A DNA stretch of 64,000 nucleotides, taken from contig CM054144.1 of NCBI GenBank assembly GCA_028751875.1, positions 26,640,280 to 26,704,279 on the forward strand, given 5' to 3'. The notes beneath the pieces are model-generated. The model saw only the letters and a program-made list of their open reading frames with translations. It was not told the DNA's origin and did not search any database. The DNA is from Rapana venosa. Taxonomy: Eukaryota > Mollusca > Gastropoda > Neogastropoda > Muricidae. The position numbers were made by a program, and so were the translations under genes. Of this stretch, positions 45,600 to 57,660 are shown piece by piece. Every line of letters begins with the position of its first letter. The stretch's first letter is position 1.

Positions 45600-45788
45600 C
45601 TGATGCCCCGTCCGTCTGGTCAGTTGGTGACCTGTGGTCATCGGCACAGAACTTCCTGCAGACACCACCCGGGGTCAGTGCACCAGTGGCGGCAGGACAA
45701 GGGTCACCTCCGTTATCAAGTCACCATCCACGTCCAAGGCTTCCACAGGACGTCAGCAGGGCGCCAACAGCGCCATTTCCACAGCATG
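45600..45788 (+). CDS. secreted Pro/Gln-rich protein, exon 3
   Basis: Acceptor atggcacag, donor gtatgg; phase 1 at both ends, exactly 63 codons. It encodes DAPSVWSVGDLWSSAQNFLQ, then a Pro/Ser/His-rich stretch (HHPRPRLPQDVSRAPTAPFP). The minus-strand and other plus-strand frames here lack matching splice sites. Confidence 0.75.
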
Positions 45789-46582
45789 GTATGGTGTATA
45801 GACTGCAGTTCTTACATACAGTACAGTCGGGACTTTTTGTAGTGTGCATAATTTTTTTTAATTGTGGGGAAGATGACAGTTAATGTGAAGTTCAGTCAGA
45901 TCATCCAGTCATAGTTAAAATAAGCCCTACCTATATCTGCTACAGAAAAGACTTTTTACACCCCAAAAAAATCCTGAAAAAAGAGACAAAGAAACAAAGA
46001 AAAGCTCTCTTCTGTGTAAAATATGAAGCGAAATGGGAAAGGCAAAGAAGGAGAAGAAGAAAGAGGGGGAAAAAAGAAAGTGACAGACAATCAGACAGAC
46101 AGATAGACAGACTGAGACAGGTCGTAAGAGAAAAGAAAGAGACATAGATGCAGACAGACAGAGCCCGTGGGAAAGAAAAAGACAGAGAAAGATTGATTAA
46201 ACGCATTTAAGGCCAACAGAAAATGTATTAACTACAACAAAGCAACATCAGCAACAAAAGGAAGACGAAAAAGAAGGGAGCAAGGTTATAAGTTATAGAA
46301 TGCTGTTTTGGGGACTTACAATGCTGAAAAAAGTATCTGACCTGTCTTTATAATAGAAGGACACAATGACCACAAATTCGTTCAACCAAAAAGTTGCCAT
46401 GAAAAGAGTAGTATCTTAATACTTTCTGTGACCCAACAATGTGTGTGTGCGTGCGTGCGTGCTTGCATGCGAGCGAGCGCGCGCGCGTGTGTGTGTGTGT
46501 GCTTGTGTATATGCATGTATAGATGACTGCGTATTTATCTGCGGATTCATGCTTGTGTATGGATATGTGTAAACTGTTTCAG

Positions 46583-47109
46583 CACCAAACGCGGGACAGC
46601 CACCCCTTTCCTCAACAAATTACCGTCCAAGAACAGACACCTCCTGGCCACCATACAGAAACCAACCCGCACGACCTTACGTTCCCCCACAAGAACAAAA
46701 CAAGAACGAACACACCCTCAACCCCAACCTCCACAATTCTGCACGGACACCTCAGAAAGCTCCATCAGTCCAAACTGATACTACCTCTAACAGGAAGGTA
46801 GGACCAGCCGATTCCTTTCCTCCATACCAAACAAGTCTCTGGGATGCTGAAAACGTCGATAAAAATGGTGGTTGGGACCAGATACCCCAGTGGAGAAGCA
46901 AACAAGATGGATTGTCCAAAGAGCTCAGTTTGATCCAGGTTTGGGGTTCGATTCTGGTCAGTACGTTTCTGGCAGCCTGGCAGAGAGGGTTCCAGTTTCT
47001 GACCCCTGGTTTTCTGGAGGATCGGCAGAGGGCGGAGGACGTGGTCTGCAGACTCCCCAGGATTTATTTGGTCCTTGGGAGTCTAAACCAAGCCCGCTAG
47101 ATCGCGTCG
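46583..47109 (+). CDS. secreted Pro/Gln-rich protein, exon 4 (needs one-base correction)
   Basis: The acceptor is ctgtttcag. In phase 1 the first part reads APNAGQPPLSSTNYRPRTD and stays Pro/Asn/Gln-rich to about 46930 (WDQIPQWRSKQDGLSKE). From about 46940 the same frame turns hydrophobic and stops at 47100. The neighbouring frame instead reads GLGFDSGQYVSGSLAERVPV and PWFSGGSAEGGGRG and leaves at donor gtatgc (47110) in phase 1, exactly the phase exon 5 needs. The exon length (527) is one base short of a multiple of three. A one-base indel between about 46872 and 46940 explains this best. An alternative is that the exon ends at the donor gtagga (46798) and a further exon follows, but the phases do not match at the obvious acceptor (46938). 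Confidence 0.6.
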
Positions 47110-47147
47110 GTATGCATGTCGTAGTCAGTTTGTAAAGAGTTATAGGT

Positions 47148-47168
47148 GGTGGTGGTGGTGGTGGTGGT

Positions 47169-47206
<38 letters not shown>
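47148..47206. repeat. (GGT)n-(GT)n microsatellite in intron 4
   Basis: GGT then GT repeats, about 40 bp after the exon 4 donor. Confidence 0.95.
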
Positions 47207-47207
<1 letters not shown>

Positions 47208-47581
47208 TGTACGTTCGCGCGTGCACTTTCTTATTTCGTATAATTGCGTGTGCAGTGTATTTATGTGGAGGAGAGTTGGGGTTATATGCTAAGGTTCAGA
47301 AGAAAAAAAATAGGGGAAAGAAAGGAACAGACAAACAGCAACAACAAATTCTGAGTGGATAAATCAACAGCAGGGAAATGCAGATGTTGTAAATTTGTGA
47401 AAAGCACGCTGAGCGTAAGATAAAATTATAAATAAACATGTTTGAAAAAGTTATTTGTCATATCATTTATCCATGTACCGTTTAACCATCAATAGACAGA
47501 CATAACATAGTGGAAAAAGAATGAACGAGAAAAAAAAGAAGCCGTTCAAAAATCATTGACTTCCTTGTGTATTTTATGCAG

Positions 47582-48822
47582 GGTTTGGGGATGGAGTGCA
47601 CACACAGCGCCATGACACCGTGCCATCGCCCCACTTACGCCCTACAGGGAAGTCTTCAGCACAGGAACCGAGTCACACTCCCCTTGACCCTCACACCACC
47701 TGGACTTCTCCACCTTCAGAACTAGGCCAGTCATTGAAAGAAGACCATACCCAGCCTCACCCAAGCCAGCCCATCAGGCAGACGTCTTCCCATCCATCCT
47801 ACTCTTCCAGAGGTCATTTTTCTTCATCCCAAACAACAAGACCAGCTTTTGTGAATGCTCTGCTTCAGAATCTTGGTGAACTTCAAGGAGGACATGCAAG
47901 ACAGAAGGACAAACTGAAGGGTGGTCAGAGTGAGAATGGTTTATCAAAAGATAGCATGGAAAATAATTCCAGACAGTTACTGAGTGGAAAAGAACTTTGG
48001 GGAAAAGTTGTTGCCACTCCAGAGTACGGTGATAACATAAGAAATGCCATCGATGAGCGAGAAAAGGACATCCAAAACAGAAGGGATATCAACAGTATAC
48101 TTACTGCAGTCAGTGACACTGACACACCATCCCATTCTAGCATTCATGACCACCACAAATTCCCAAAGGAATTCAGTCACAGAAAGCACTATCAGCAAGA
48201 TGACTTCACAACCTATTCTTTGACATTTCCACAGGTCCAAAATCCTACGTTACTAAAAACGAACTCGTCAAGAACACACCGAACCAGGCTTAAAGAAAAT
48301 ACACGAAAGCCACAAAATTCAATAAAATCAGCACTTCAAAATCAACACCTTAGAAAAGCATCTGTGACAAAAAGACGGTTTCCGCTTTCCAAAAAGGACC
48401 CAAATAAGGCAGGAAATGTGTATGCATCTTCATGGCAAGAGTTCTTGAAAATGGATTCGAAAGATACACAGACCAAAGAACCTTCGGTACCAGCTCCCTC
48501 TCATAGAGGGTCGTATGATCCTGAAATGAAGAATGGTAATCAGAGAAACAACAAAGTGAAGGGTGATAATCAAATAAACAACAAACAACCAAGTCGGAGC
48601 CTGCAGCATCATCACGAAGCACCATCGTCCTCAGCTGACAACCCTCTTGATGTGAGGGCCGGCCAGCAAACCCATCATCCTGCAGACACCACACAGGACT
48701 CTGAAGGAGACAGGTCCACAGCCAGGAAGGACATGGACAACCACAGGCTGTTGCCATCCTCTGCTGACCAGCAACAGCCGTTTCACACTCCAGAGCAGTA
48801 CGGAGATCACCACAGTGACGAT
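47582..48822 (+). CDS. secreted Pro/Gln-rich protein, exon 5 (large)
   Basis: Acceptor attttatgcag. Phase 1 in, phase 0 out at donor gtgagc (48823). Read without splicing, the frame would stop at TAA 48829, a few codons later. It encodes 413 residues rich in Ser, His, Gln, Lys, Asn and Pro with no Cys and little hydrophobicity, for example SPHLRPTGKSSAQEPSHTP, and NNKVKGDNQINNKQPSRS near the end. It looks intrinsically disordered and strongly hydrophilic. Dibasic sites (KR, RR, RK) are frequent, so proteolytic processing is possible. This exon is nearly half of the protein and by itself looks like an orphan gene. Confidence 0.75.
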
Positions 48823-49320
48823 GTGAGCTAAACAGTTGGTTCTGGTGCACGGGTCAGATTGTGTTTGCAGCCTCTGCTCTGTCTTTCTTGACTATCATAG
48901 ATGTTTATATGTGTGAATATATTGATAGATAAACTGTAATTATTTGGTTATCTGTTTCTGTCCTGTTGATTTTTTAAATTGTTTTTTTATTATTATATTT
49001 GGAGTGTTTAATAGATAAATGAATCTGCTATTAAATCGTTGATTTTGTTGGGCTTATTTTTAAAACTTTAGAGTACAAAATGCAACATCATATTCTAAGA
49101 AAAGAGTGCAAGGGTAAATGTATAGCCTATTATTCAAAATAAACAAAAAAACCCGGCGTTGTAATTCTGGAAGCTTAAATCAATAATTCATTACGAAGTT
49201 TATGTTTCCAACTTGTTTGATCATTCCTTTTTTCTGACAGCAAGGTTTTTTTTTTAAATGGACGAGAAACTCAGTTGCTATTAGACACCCTAAAGTAGAA
49301 ATTGATTTTTTGTTGTTTGT

Positions 49321-49355
<35 letters not shown>

Positions 49356-49892
49356 TTACACTCACTTAGGAGATAATATCTGGTGAAAATTTGTAAACAT
49401 CTGCTGGCATTAACCTATTCCTTTGATTTCTAAATTGTAACAGATTTCTGATGTGATAAAGTTTGAATGTGTGTATGTAAGTTTGAATGCATGCATGGTG
49501 GATTGTAGATGTAGGGTGTGGATGAGAGTTTTAAATTTCTTTTTTAAAAGAATAGAAAATAAATATTTAAAACCATCTACCTGAGAAGCAGGGTCTCAGT
49601 TTTGGTACCACTGAACCCCTCACCCACATCCTAGATGAAACTGACTAAAAAACAATTAATACAAACCTACCCATGAGACGTAGACTCTGAGTACTACAAT
49701 GTATCACCAACTTTAGGAGTATGGATGACGTGACTTTGTAATATCATCAATAGAACTAAGCAACTGGACGTAGACTATTTAAGTTATTTTTGGAATTATG
49801 TAAATTAGATCTACTTTGCATGGAAATTCGGTTAATTAAGATGGTAAACTGTATCAGTGCCTCAGTATTGGTGTGTGTTTTTTCTGTTGTAG
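48823..49892 (+). other. intron 5
   Basis: AT-rich sequence with a (GT)n run at 49322-49352. It ends with a good pyrimidine tract (gtttttctgttgtag). Confidence 0.6.
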
Positions 49893-49956
49893 ACTACAGG
49901 ACAGAGCGATGGGAAGCCCGACAGGGCAGCCAGCTATTCAGGCACTGAAATGAATC
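49893..49956 (+). CDS. secreted Pro/Gln-rich protein, exon 6
   Basis: Acceptor ttctgttgtag, donor gtaagt; phase 0 in, phase 1 out. It encodes TTGQSDGKPDRAASYSGTEM, a short polar linker between the disordered part and the Cys-rich part. Confidence 0.7.
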
Positions 49957-50364
49957 GTAAGTGTGTGTGTGTGTGTGGGAGGGGTGGTGGTGCGTGTGTG
50001 CTACGTGCGTGTGTGCATGCGCATACCCGTAGGCCTGTGTTTAAGCTTTCAGTTTGGTGGATGTGTTAAATAGAATCTGATTTTCAAAACATGGCTTGAT
50101 CTACTGCTGGGCCTAACTGATTATTTTATGCTGACTTGAGCAAGCTTAAAAAGATTCCAGAGTGACACTCAAATTAGACTTCACATTGTTGGGTCGTTGT
50201 TGTCTATTGTTGTTGTCTGTTGGTTTTTTAAATTTTCACCCGATATGCAAAAGTATAACAACAACAAAAAATAAGATACCTTTACGTTCCTTATCAATTT
50301 TGGGAGAAGTACAAATGCAACTATCCTTTTCAAGCAAGATTTTTTTTCGTATGCACAACACACA

Positions 50365-50415
<51 letters not shown>

Positions 50416-50625
50416 TTACAGCATAATTATACACTTTGCCTTTGCAGTAAAATGTAATATTTATGCAGCCTCTTTCTTAGAGGCCACATCCTCCCTTTTC
50501 ATACTGTACTCGTAGCTGAGAAGTTGTACAGAGTCGTGGTAGATCAAATATCTCCACTATTTTTACACAGGTTTGTCAGTACGTTCGTGTGTCTGTCTAA
50601 CCATTTGATCCACCACTGTTGTCAG

Positions 50626-50756
50626 CAGTTTGCAGAGAGCTGAGACCAACCCGCATGTGCAGCCTGGCCTTTCCCCGGTGTAGCGGCTATGTGTGCGACG
50701 CTCAGAGGTTCTGTCTTAGTGTGGAAACCAATTTGACAACTATCACCTATCCCCAG
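50626..50756 (+). CDS. secreted Pro/Gln-rich protein, exon 7 (Cys-rich)
   Basis: Acceptor ctgttgtcag (a second in-frame AG lies 3 bp on), donor gtattg; phase 1 in, phase 0 out. It has five Cys spaced C-x8-C-x6-C-x4-C-x5-C (VCRELRPTRMC, SLAFPRC, SGYVC, DAQRFC), then an NLT N-glycosylation motif and TYPQ. The pattern does not match EGF, kringle or CUB modules as I know them. Confidence 0.75.
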
Positions 50757-50824
50757 GTATTGTTTTTTCTTCTTCTTTCTTTTTTTTTCCTCAAACAAAT
50801 GTATGGACACATATAGCTGTGTCA

Positions 50825-51165
50825 GTTATAATTGATGTCAGCTAATTGCCAAGGCCTACATTAAAACGTTGTTATGTTGTAAAATGTGTTGAGATTGCCT
50901 TCAGCCATGACAAGCTCTTAACATAACAACCCGCACTCTCCTTTGTTAAAGGAGAAAAAAAGTCCTCTGAAGTCGGAGTATGGCTGCCTATATGGCGTGG
51001 TGCTTGAAAAAGAGTCATACACGCAAACTTCTCATCCAGTGTACTTCATATCTCACAGTGATTATTCCCAGGTGGGGTGAGTGAGGCAGAGTGCATGTTC
51101 TGGGTGACCCCCAGGGTGTAAAGTTGGGGAACGCACAACAACAACAACAACAACAACAACAATAT
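50825..51165 (+). mobile_element. family F repeat, copy 3, in intron 7
   Basis: Best preserved copy. Ordered blocks include caaggcctacattaaaacg, caagctcttaacataacaac, ctctgaagtcggagtatgg, gtgtacttcatatctcac and agttggggaacgcac, followed by (AAC)n. It lies in intron 7 of the secreted-protein gene. Confidence 0.7.
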
Positions 51166-51239
51166 TGTATGCTTGAACATGTGGTTCCATTTGCGTGTGT
51201 AAATATGTTGGGGAGAGGAGGGTGGGGGTTCTTGACTTT

Positions 51240-51372
51240 TTGGTTGGTTGGTTTTGTTGGGGGGGTTTCTCGGGTAGAGCTCCAAGGTTTACCGATGGTG
51301 TGTTTTGCGTTATTATGCGACCGTTTTTTGCCCACCGTTACTGTGTTCTGACTTCGGAGAGATGTTTGAACA
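51240..51372 (-). mobile_element. SINE-D 3' fragment
   Basis: gggtagagctccaaggttta, ttgcccaccgttactgtg and ttctgacttcggagagatg match the reverse complement of the SINE-D 3' end. Confidence 0.65.
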
Positions 51373-51559
51373 CGACACCAGTGTGCATGTGGTTTTTGTT
51401 CCAGGGTTGTTGTTTTGGGGTGGGGTTTTTTGGTTTGTTGTTTTTTGTCCGACTTCTGATTTTTTAGCATCCCGACTTCGGAAACTTAAATATGCATTAA
51501 AAAGTAGCAGTGTACTTGAAACTGGGTTTCCATTGCAAATAATTACACCCATTTTAGAT

Positions 51560-51703
<144 letters not shown>

Positions 51704-52155
51704 GGGAAAAACATCAGCTTTGGCTGTTATCAGCTTCAGCTTCGGCTATCATACATTATTTTGTACTTATTTTGTACATGTTTTGTACTTCTTGTGCTCT
51801 TTTTTCATTTTTCATCCCTAATGAACTGATCAATACTAAATTTAATTCCAAATCTTGGGCAAGTTAAGAGACCCCAGGTGGAGGAAGACAGAGTGAAAGA
51901 AAGAAAGCAATTGAAATTATGAAATGCAAAATGCTCTGAACAGGTATAATGAAGGAAACCCTCTACAGATTTTGAACACGAAACTTTTTTTTTCTTGATA
52001 ATGATCTGGTGGGTTGGTTGGTTTGTTGGTGTAGTGTGGTAGTGGTAGCGGTGGTGAAGTGGGCGTGTTTTTGTTTTTGTTTTTGGTGGGGTAAGTACAA
52101 CACATGAAACAAAACTACACCTGACATGTGAAGTAACCGACATTGCCCTGAACAG

Positions 52156-52394
52156 GATCAGCAGTATTTCCACGCTGCCTTCAGCTGTGTGATGTCTGGC
52201 CTATGGGAGAGGAAGGGAAGCACGTGTGGGGAGGTGGAGGAGGCACTGCAAGAGCTGCTGATGGACCGTGACCCGGCCTACAACTGCCTGCTGCAAGGCC
52301 TCAAGCTGTGCGACATGCTGAGGGAGCCTAGCAACCAGTTCTTCATCCTCAACCTGCTGGTGCCTTTCCACGCCTCCAGTTCTTTCAGGAATGA
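52156..52394 (+). CDS. secreted Pro/Gln-rich protein, exon 8 (helical, Cys-bearing)
   Basis: Several in-frame AG acceptors cluster at 52154-52164; donor gtatgt at 52395; phase 0 in, phase 2 out. It encodes QYFHAAFSCVMSGLWERKG, EVEEALQELLMDRDPAYNC and LLQGLKLCDMLREPSNQFF, then LNLLVPFHASSSFRN. It has four Cys at spacings 12, 19 and 7, set in amphipathic helices. Read without splicing, the frame stops soon after the donor, which supports the splice. The region is GC-richer than its introns. Confidence 0.75.
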
Positions 52395-52504
52395 GTATGT
52401 CGAGTTGTGTGTGTGAGTGTGAGTGTGTGGGTCTGGGTGTCTAGGTAGGGGTGGATGGAGGGGTATGTGTCCATATATGCATTTGAATGTTTTGTTTGGT
52501 TGGT

Positions 52505-52875
52505 TGGTTTTTATTCTTTCGTTTTGAGGAGCACTCATGCGCTTTTTTAACATGAAGGCCCCATGTGCAAACGGTCTTGTAAATTTTGTCATCCTTTCCA
52601 ACCAGGACATAATCTTAATGGCCTACTCTCCCGAATGGCGGAATGGGTTTTTACTTGTGTGCGAGACGTTTTGCGTGTGTCTGCATATGGGACTTTGGTT
52701 AATATTTTCCTTCAAAGGACTTTCGAGGGAGCAAAGTTAGTACTGATGTAACACCTAGGGAAAAGTCCCCTTGAATGGATGTTTCAGTGGTGGCTCAAAC
52801 CCAGGCTTGAACTTGGGCCACCGGATCACGAGTGCATTGCACAGTGCTATGATAACCTCCAGGCTATCCTGTGTG
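52505..52875 (-). mobile_element. SINE-A copy 12, full length, in intron 8
   Basis: It runs from the ttattctttcgttttgagga 3' end to the head (aggctatcctgtg). The B-box region is partly doubled (gtggctcaaacccaggc, then ttgaacttgggccaccgg). A (GT)n run follows the head. Confidence 0.78.
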
Positions 52876-53229
52876 TGTGTGTGTGTGTGTGTGCTTGCGT
52901 TTGTTGATCATACTTTTAGGGATCACTTTAAAAGTATGTTCTGAAGAGATGTCAGGTAAAACTGACAGGACCACATAAACAAGAACAGCAACACCCAAAG
53001 CACACAGACAACAGTTACTGCCATTCTAGTATTATTCCTGTCTAATACCCTTGCCTCAACTTTTGTTTGTACTGTATGATTCAGGTTATTAACAGCAGCC
53101 AAATGCCTTAGTTACAATCATAGCATTTTTTAAAAATCTTTTGTTTGGAGTAATTGGCAGGTTGGCTGTTTTTCTTTTTTTGAAAAACATTGCAAGTGAC
53201 TAAAATGGTGCCTGTTCTTTTCTGCACAG

Positions 53230-53353
53230 TTTGGCAAGGACAGTTCACAAAGCCACAGAGTACTGCCCACAGCCAGAAGACATGCGTGTTTTCAGAACCC
53301 TTGTCATGCGTTCGCCTCATCTACAGCGCTACCTCCACCTCTTACGAAGATGA
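53230..53353 (+). CDS. secreted Pro/Gln-rich protein, exon 9 (C-terminus)
   Basis: Acceptor tttctgcacag; phase 2 in completes an Asp codon. It encodes LARTVHKATEYCPQPEDMRV and FRTLVMRSPHLQRYLHLLRR, then TGA 53351-53353. It is basic and helical with one Cys, bringing the C-terminal part to ten Cys (five possible disulfides). The exon confirms the phase of exon 8. No canonical AATAAA was noticed in the next 200 bp. Confidence 0.72.
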
Positions 53354-53624
53354 TGATGCAACAAGACAAACCGCATCATTATGGACACTGCTTCAGCCTC
53401 CCTTCGTTATGTATCTCTTCAGCCCTAAGAGCCAGGTTTATACCACTATATCGTTCAAGCAAATAATATATTATGTAAAATGTAATTATATGGATGTCTT
53501 GTCACATATGCATGTTACAGTATTTAGTAAGCACATTTTATGTGTATCTGAATAGAGAAATTAGTTGGGTTTTTTTTTTTAATTGGACTACTGTTTTTTT
53601 AATGAGATTTGTTAGATTCTTACT

Positions 53625-53815
53625 GATGGACATTATATCCAAGTGGTTAAGACCATTTGTCTTCAATCCTGTGGGTCCTTGAAGTGCTGGGTTTAAATCT
53701 CGGTGATGATGTCTGGTGAATTAAGGGTGTGAATTTTTATGATCTCCCATGTCAAATTTAGGCACAGACCTGCCAGTGCCTAAATCCCTTCATGTATTTA
53801 CACATGCAGAAGATG
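53625..53815 (+). mobile_element. SINE-D, first of a row, 3' truncated
   Basis: The head reads ggacattatatccaagtggt, with a B box in gctgggtttaaatctcgg. The body continues to cacatgcagaagat, where the next SINE-D head begins. Confidence 0.8.
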
Positions 53816-54150
53816 TGCGCTATAACCGAGTGGTTAAGACCTTTCGACTTTGATCCCATAGGCCCATGAAATCGTGGGTTCGAATTTCAGTGGCTCCCCG
53901 GTCAACTTCAAGTGCAGGCCCACCAATGCCTTATTCCCCCTTGTGTATATACACATGCAGAAGATCAAATATACAAGTTAAAGATCCTGTAATTCATGTC
54001 AGCGTTTGGTTGGTTAGGGAGAAGCGAACATACCCAGCATACATCCCCAAAGTCGGAATGCAGCTACCTTCTCGGTGGGCAAAAATGGTCGCATACACAA
54101 AATCTAACCACTGGTGAACCTCTGAGCTCTACACCAGGGAAAAAAACACC
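53815..54150 (+). mobile_element. SINE-D, second of the row, full length
   Basis: The head has gcgctataaccgagtggtta and B box cgtgggttcgaatttcag. The body contains cagaagatcaaatatac and ccccaaagtcggaatgcagc, ending near ctgagctctacacc. Confidence 0.85.
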
Positions 54151-54164
54151 ACACCCAAAAAAAC

Positions 54165-54300
54165 ACTCATGCAGACCAAATGTGCATGTTAAATATTCTG
54201 TAATTCATGTCAGTATTTGGTGGGTTACAGGAACATGAAAATACCTAGCATGCAAACTGTACACTGAAATGAGCTGCTCTGAAGTCGGAAAGTGTTGCCT
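54165..54300 (+). mobile_element. SINE-D, third of the row, 5' truncated
   Basis: It starts in the middle of the element (tgcagaccaaatgtgcatgt, ctgtaattcatgtcag) and ends with ctctgaagtcggaaagtgt. The phrase atacctagcatgcaaactgt is shared with the copy at 28795-29103, so it marks a subfamily. Confidence 0.7.
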
Positions 54301-54610
54301 GAGGCCAGCAGGCAGACATCATGCTTAAGCCACAAGCACAAGCCCTGTAAGGGAACAGACAGACAGACAGGAGAGAGGGGGGGGTGTTCTTGCTTACTGT
54401 ATTGAGACCCAATAATGCTTTGGACATGGCGGAAAAACTGATACCACACAAACAAGCATCATCCACTTCGTTGGTGTGACTTCAAGGATGTTTCTCTAAT
54501 TTTCTGACCAACACTGTGCATATCTGCGTTTCTCAAGCTCGGATGACAGCAGAGCATAATACAGCTCTGCTAGTCAACACAAACCAAGCCAGATCTTCAA
54601 TGCATCATCA
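54301..54610 (+). mobile_element. possible diverged element C fragment
   Basis: tctgaccaacactgtgcata, gacagcagagcataatacag and ctctgctagtcaa resemble the middle of element C (accaacactgcaggtgtctg, agagtacagccctgtcaag). The match is partial. Confidence 0.4.
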
Positions 54611-56265
54611 TCGTCATCAGTCGATACACAATAATGACAACAGTCTCAAATTCTTCTTCTTCATTTTCATACCTACAGTAAATTCCCGCTGAAGCTGTCA
54701 AAATTTGGTAGATGAATGGGAAGCACAGTGAGTCATTGCTTATCAAGGATTCCTAAACACAACAGACCTCAGACACAAGTTACCATTCCATCTCTTGTAG
54801 TTTGACATAACTTTGTGACACGTGACAGCTGTGCATGCCCAGATATGCCTTATTGAGTATGCTTCTAGCCGCCATGCGATGTCTCTTCCACGATTCCTCT
54901 AACATTTTTCCAGAAAATCGTTATCATATGAGGGTACAGGTTGGTCAGACCAGTTCAAAATTTATTACTTCTTATCATTTATCATCATGATACAAAGGCA
55001 CTAGTACTGTTTGCATGCTGAAGGTGGATGCACTGGGCCTGACTTATCAGGTGCTCAATGGCAGCGCAACACATTTTCACTCATATGACATATGAAACAA
55101 CAATTTAAGAAGAAAATAAAAACAAAAGCTGGTGGGGGCTTAGAGTAAAGAAAAATGGAGGAAGATACATTGATTTGTGATGACAATTTCAAACTGAGTG
55201 AAAACAAAAAAGAATCTGAAATACTCATGTAAGTTTCTATTTATACTGACATTTATTGTCCATGTATCACAAGCAACATTTTTTCATTCTTTCTTTCATT
55301 TGTTACAGCACAACAAAAGAACAACTCTCTCACACACAAAACCAAACACACACAAACACACAGCATACATCAAAGCAGTTAAAGACGTCTTTCCCAACAA
55401 AGTAAAATTCCAGTCTTTATGGTCTCCAAACATACCAAATAAAAATCTTTTTGGTACATAAATAATGAAAAATTGGTGTATATACAGTAAAACTCCACTG
55501 TAAATAAAAAAACTGGCAGCATATTTCTTAAAAGTGCACAACAAAAATCATATCACGATTGCTTGATTGTACTGTACAATAGTATCAAGAAAAAAAATTT
55601 CAAATCCTAAATAAAATAAACAATTGCTTATTCATACACATTTCCACCTCATTACACTACCCTGCAATTCTGACAATGCGCGGGATAGTTGAAAAAGGAA
55701 TTCAAGGTGCATCCTCTTCTCTCTGCTGACCTAGGCACATCCTAATACTGTTCACACATACCGGGAAAACTGTCTACCCTTTAAGTACACTGACCATATC
55801 ACATTCATCAGAGATCTTAAACACTGTACGTTCATCTAACTGTTCATGCTGTACCTGCAGTCCTGCTACGCCATCATCTACACCTCACCCAACTCCAGTC
55901 ATTTATATTCACAGATGTTTGACTAAAGATTTCTTGGTCTTTTCATGTTCTGTGATCCTGACTCAAATCCTTCAGTTCTTTACACAGCCTCTTCTCTTCA
56001 TGACCACAAACAGAAATCACACTGTATTGGTCCTCCTTACAGTTCTTAACCACAGATTCTGAGCCATCTGTCCTGAAAGCCTATAATCATGAATACAACA
56101 TGTAAGAGATAACAGTACAAGGGACATGACTTTGTATCCATGATACAATGTGCACATTGCAAGTGTGAATAAAGACCACGAGTATGAGACAGTGTATCTC
56201 CACGATGGTACACACGGTTGTGAATGTCTTCACTTTTCTTTGTGCAAATACAACCACTTTTTCTT
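54611..56265. other. no gene seen
   Basis: AT-rich sequence. A block at about 56100-56265 resembles the block at 57490-57650, so the minisatellite is flanked by related sequence. Confidence 0.4.
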
Positions 56266-57660
56266 TGTTTTGTTAAAATGACTATCAGTCCTGAGAGAAC
56301 AACATTCACCACTTTTCTCCATCAAAAATGAGTATCAGTCCTAAATGCAAGACTACCAATCATTTCACTTTGATTAAAATGACTATAAGTCTGACAACAA
56401 GACTACAATCATTTGTATATGATTAAAATAAGTCTGACAACAAGACTACCGCCATTTTTTTATGATTAAAATGACTATAAGTCCTGACACCAAGACTGCA
56501 ATCAATATTCTATGATTTAAATGACTAAGTCTTGACAGCAAAACTATAATCACTTTTCTTTCATTGAAATGAATAAAAATCCTGACAAGAAGACTAAATC
56601 ACTTTTCTTTGATAAAAATGACTAGTTTGACAGTAGACTATAATCCCTTTTTACAGATAATCAGTCCTGGAAATCAGTAAACAACCCCCTTTTTTTCAGT
56701 TGTTGTTGAAAATGACTATTTGTCTAAGCCACAATCCCTTTCTTTGTAAAAAAAGAAAAAATATCTATCAGTCCTACAATCACTTTGAAATGATAATGAA
56801 ATTTCTAAGTCAAGATTACAATAATTTTCATTTGTTGAAAATGACTATGAACTACTTTACTGCATGACTGACTATTTACCTATGACTATTTTCCTATGTC
56901 AAAAATGACTATCAGTCCTGAACAGCAAGACTACACTCCCTTTGTTGAAAATAACTATCTGTCCGACAGCAAGGCTACAATCATTTTTCTTTATGTTGAA
57001 CATGACAATCATTGTGACACCAAGATTACAATCACTTTGTCGAGAATAACCATCAGTCTAACAGCAAGACTACGATCATTTTTTTCTTTGTTGAAAGGTG
57101 GCTAAAGTGTGTAAGCAAGACTATAATCTTCTGTATTGAACATTACCATCAAAGCAACAGCAAGCCTACAGTAACCTTTCTTTGTTGAAAAGGACAACCA
57201 ATGTGACAACAAGACTAGAATCATTTTCTCTGTTGAAAATGACTAACAAGGCAACAGCAAGACTACAATACCTCTCCTTTAGTGAAAAGGACAACCAATC
57301 TGGCAGCAAGACTAGAATCTTTTTTTATGAAAATAAAGATCAGCAAGATCACAATTCTTTTTTTTTCATATGAAATTGTAAACTTCAAGCACTTTTCACT
57401 GTTGAAAATAATCATCACTGACAGTGAGACTACACAGAATTGATTTTCTTTGTTTAAAGGAGCTACCTGTCCTGAGAGACCACAATCCACATAATACTCA
57501 AGTTATGGCAGAGGGTATGGATAAAATGAACATAACCAACACATATTCTGTGCACAATAATGATCTGAACAAAAACCATGAGCACTGGGGCAGTATAATA
57601 TCCCCACAACCATAGCTGAAGACACAATCACTTTTTCTTTTTGAAAATAACCGTTCTACA
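56266..57660. repeat. degenerate ~45-52 bp minisatellite, about 25-28 units
   Basis: Each unit contains tgaaaatgactatcagtc or a variant, then gacagcaagactacaatca, then ttttctttg. Units differ by substitutions and small deletions, so the array is old. No frame is conserved across units, so it is not a coding repeat. Confidence 0.85.

Noticed and set aside
48350..48850. 166-codon minus-strand frame over exon 5
   Set aside because: Shadow of exon 5; no splice or domain support.
53190..53555. 121-codon frame over exon 9
   Set aside because: It is a different frame from the one fixed by the exon 8 phase and has no domain.
56266..57660. CRISPR-like array
   Set aside because: Units are diverged and contiguous, without spacer/repeat alternation, in an animal genome.
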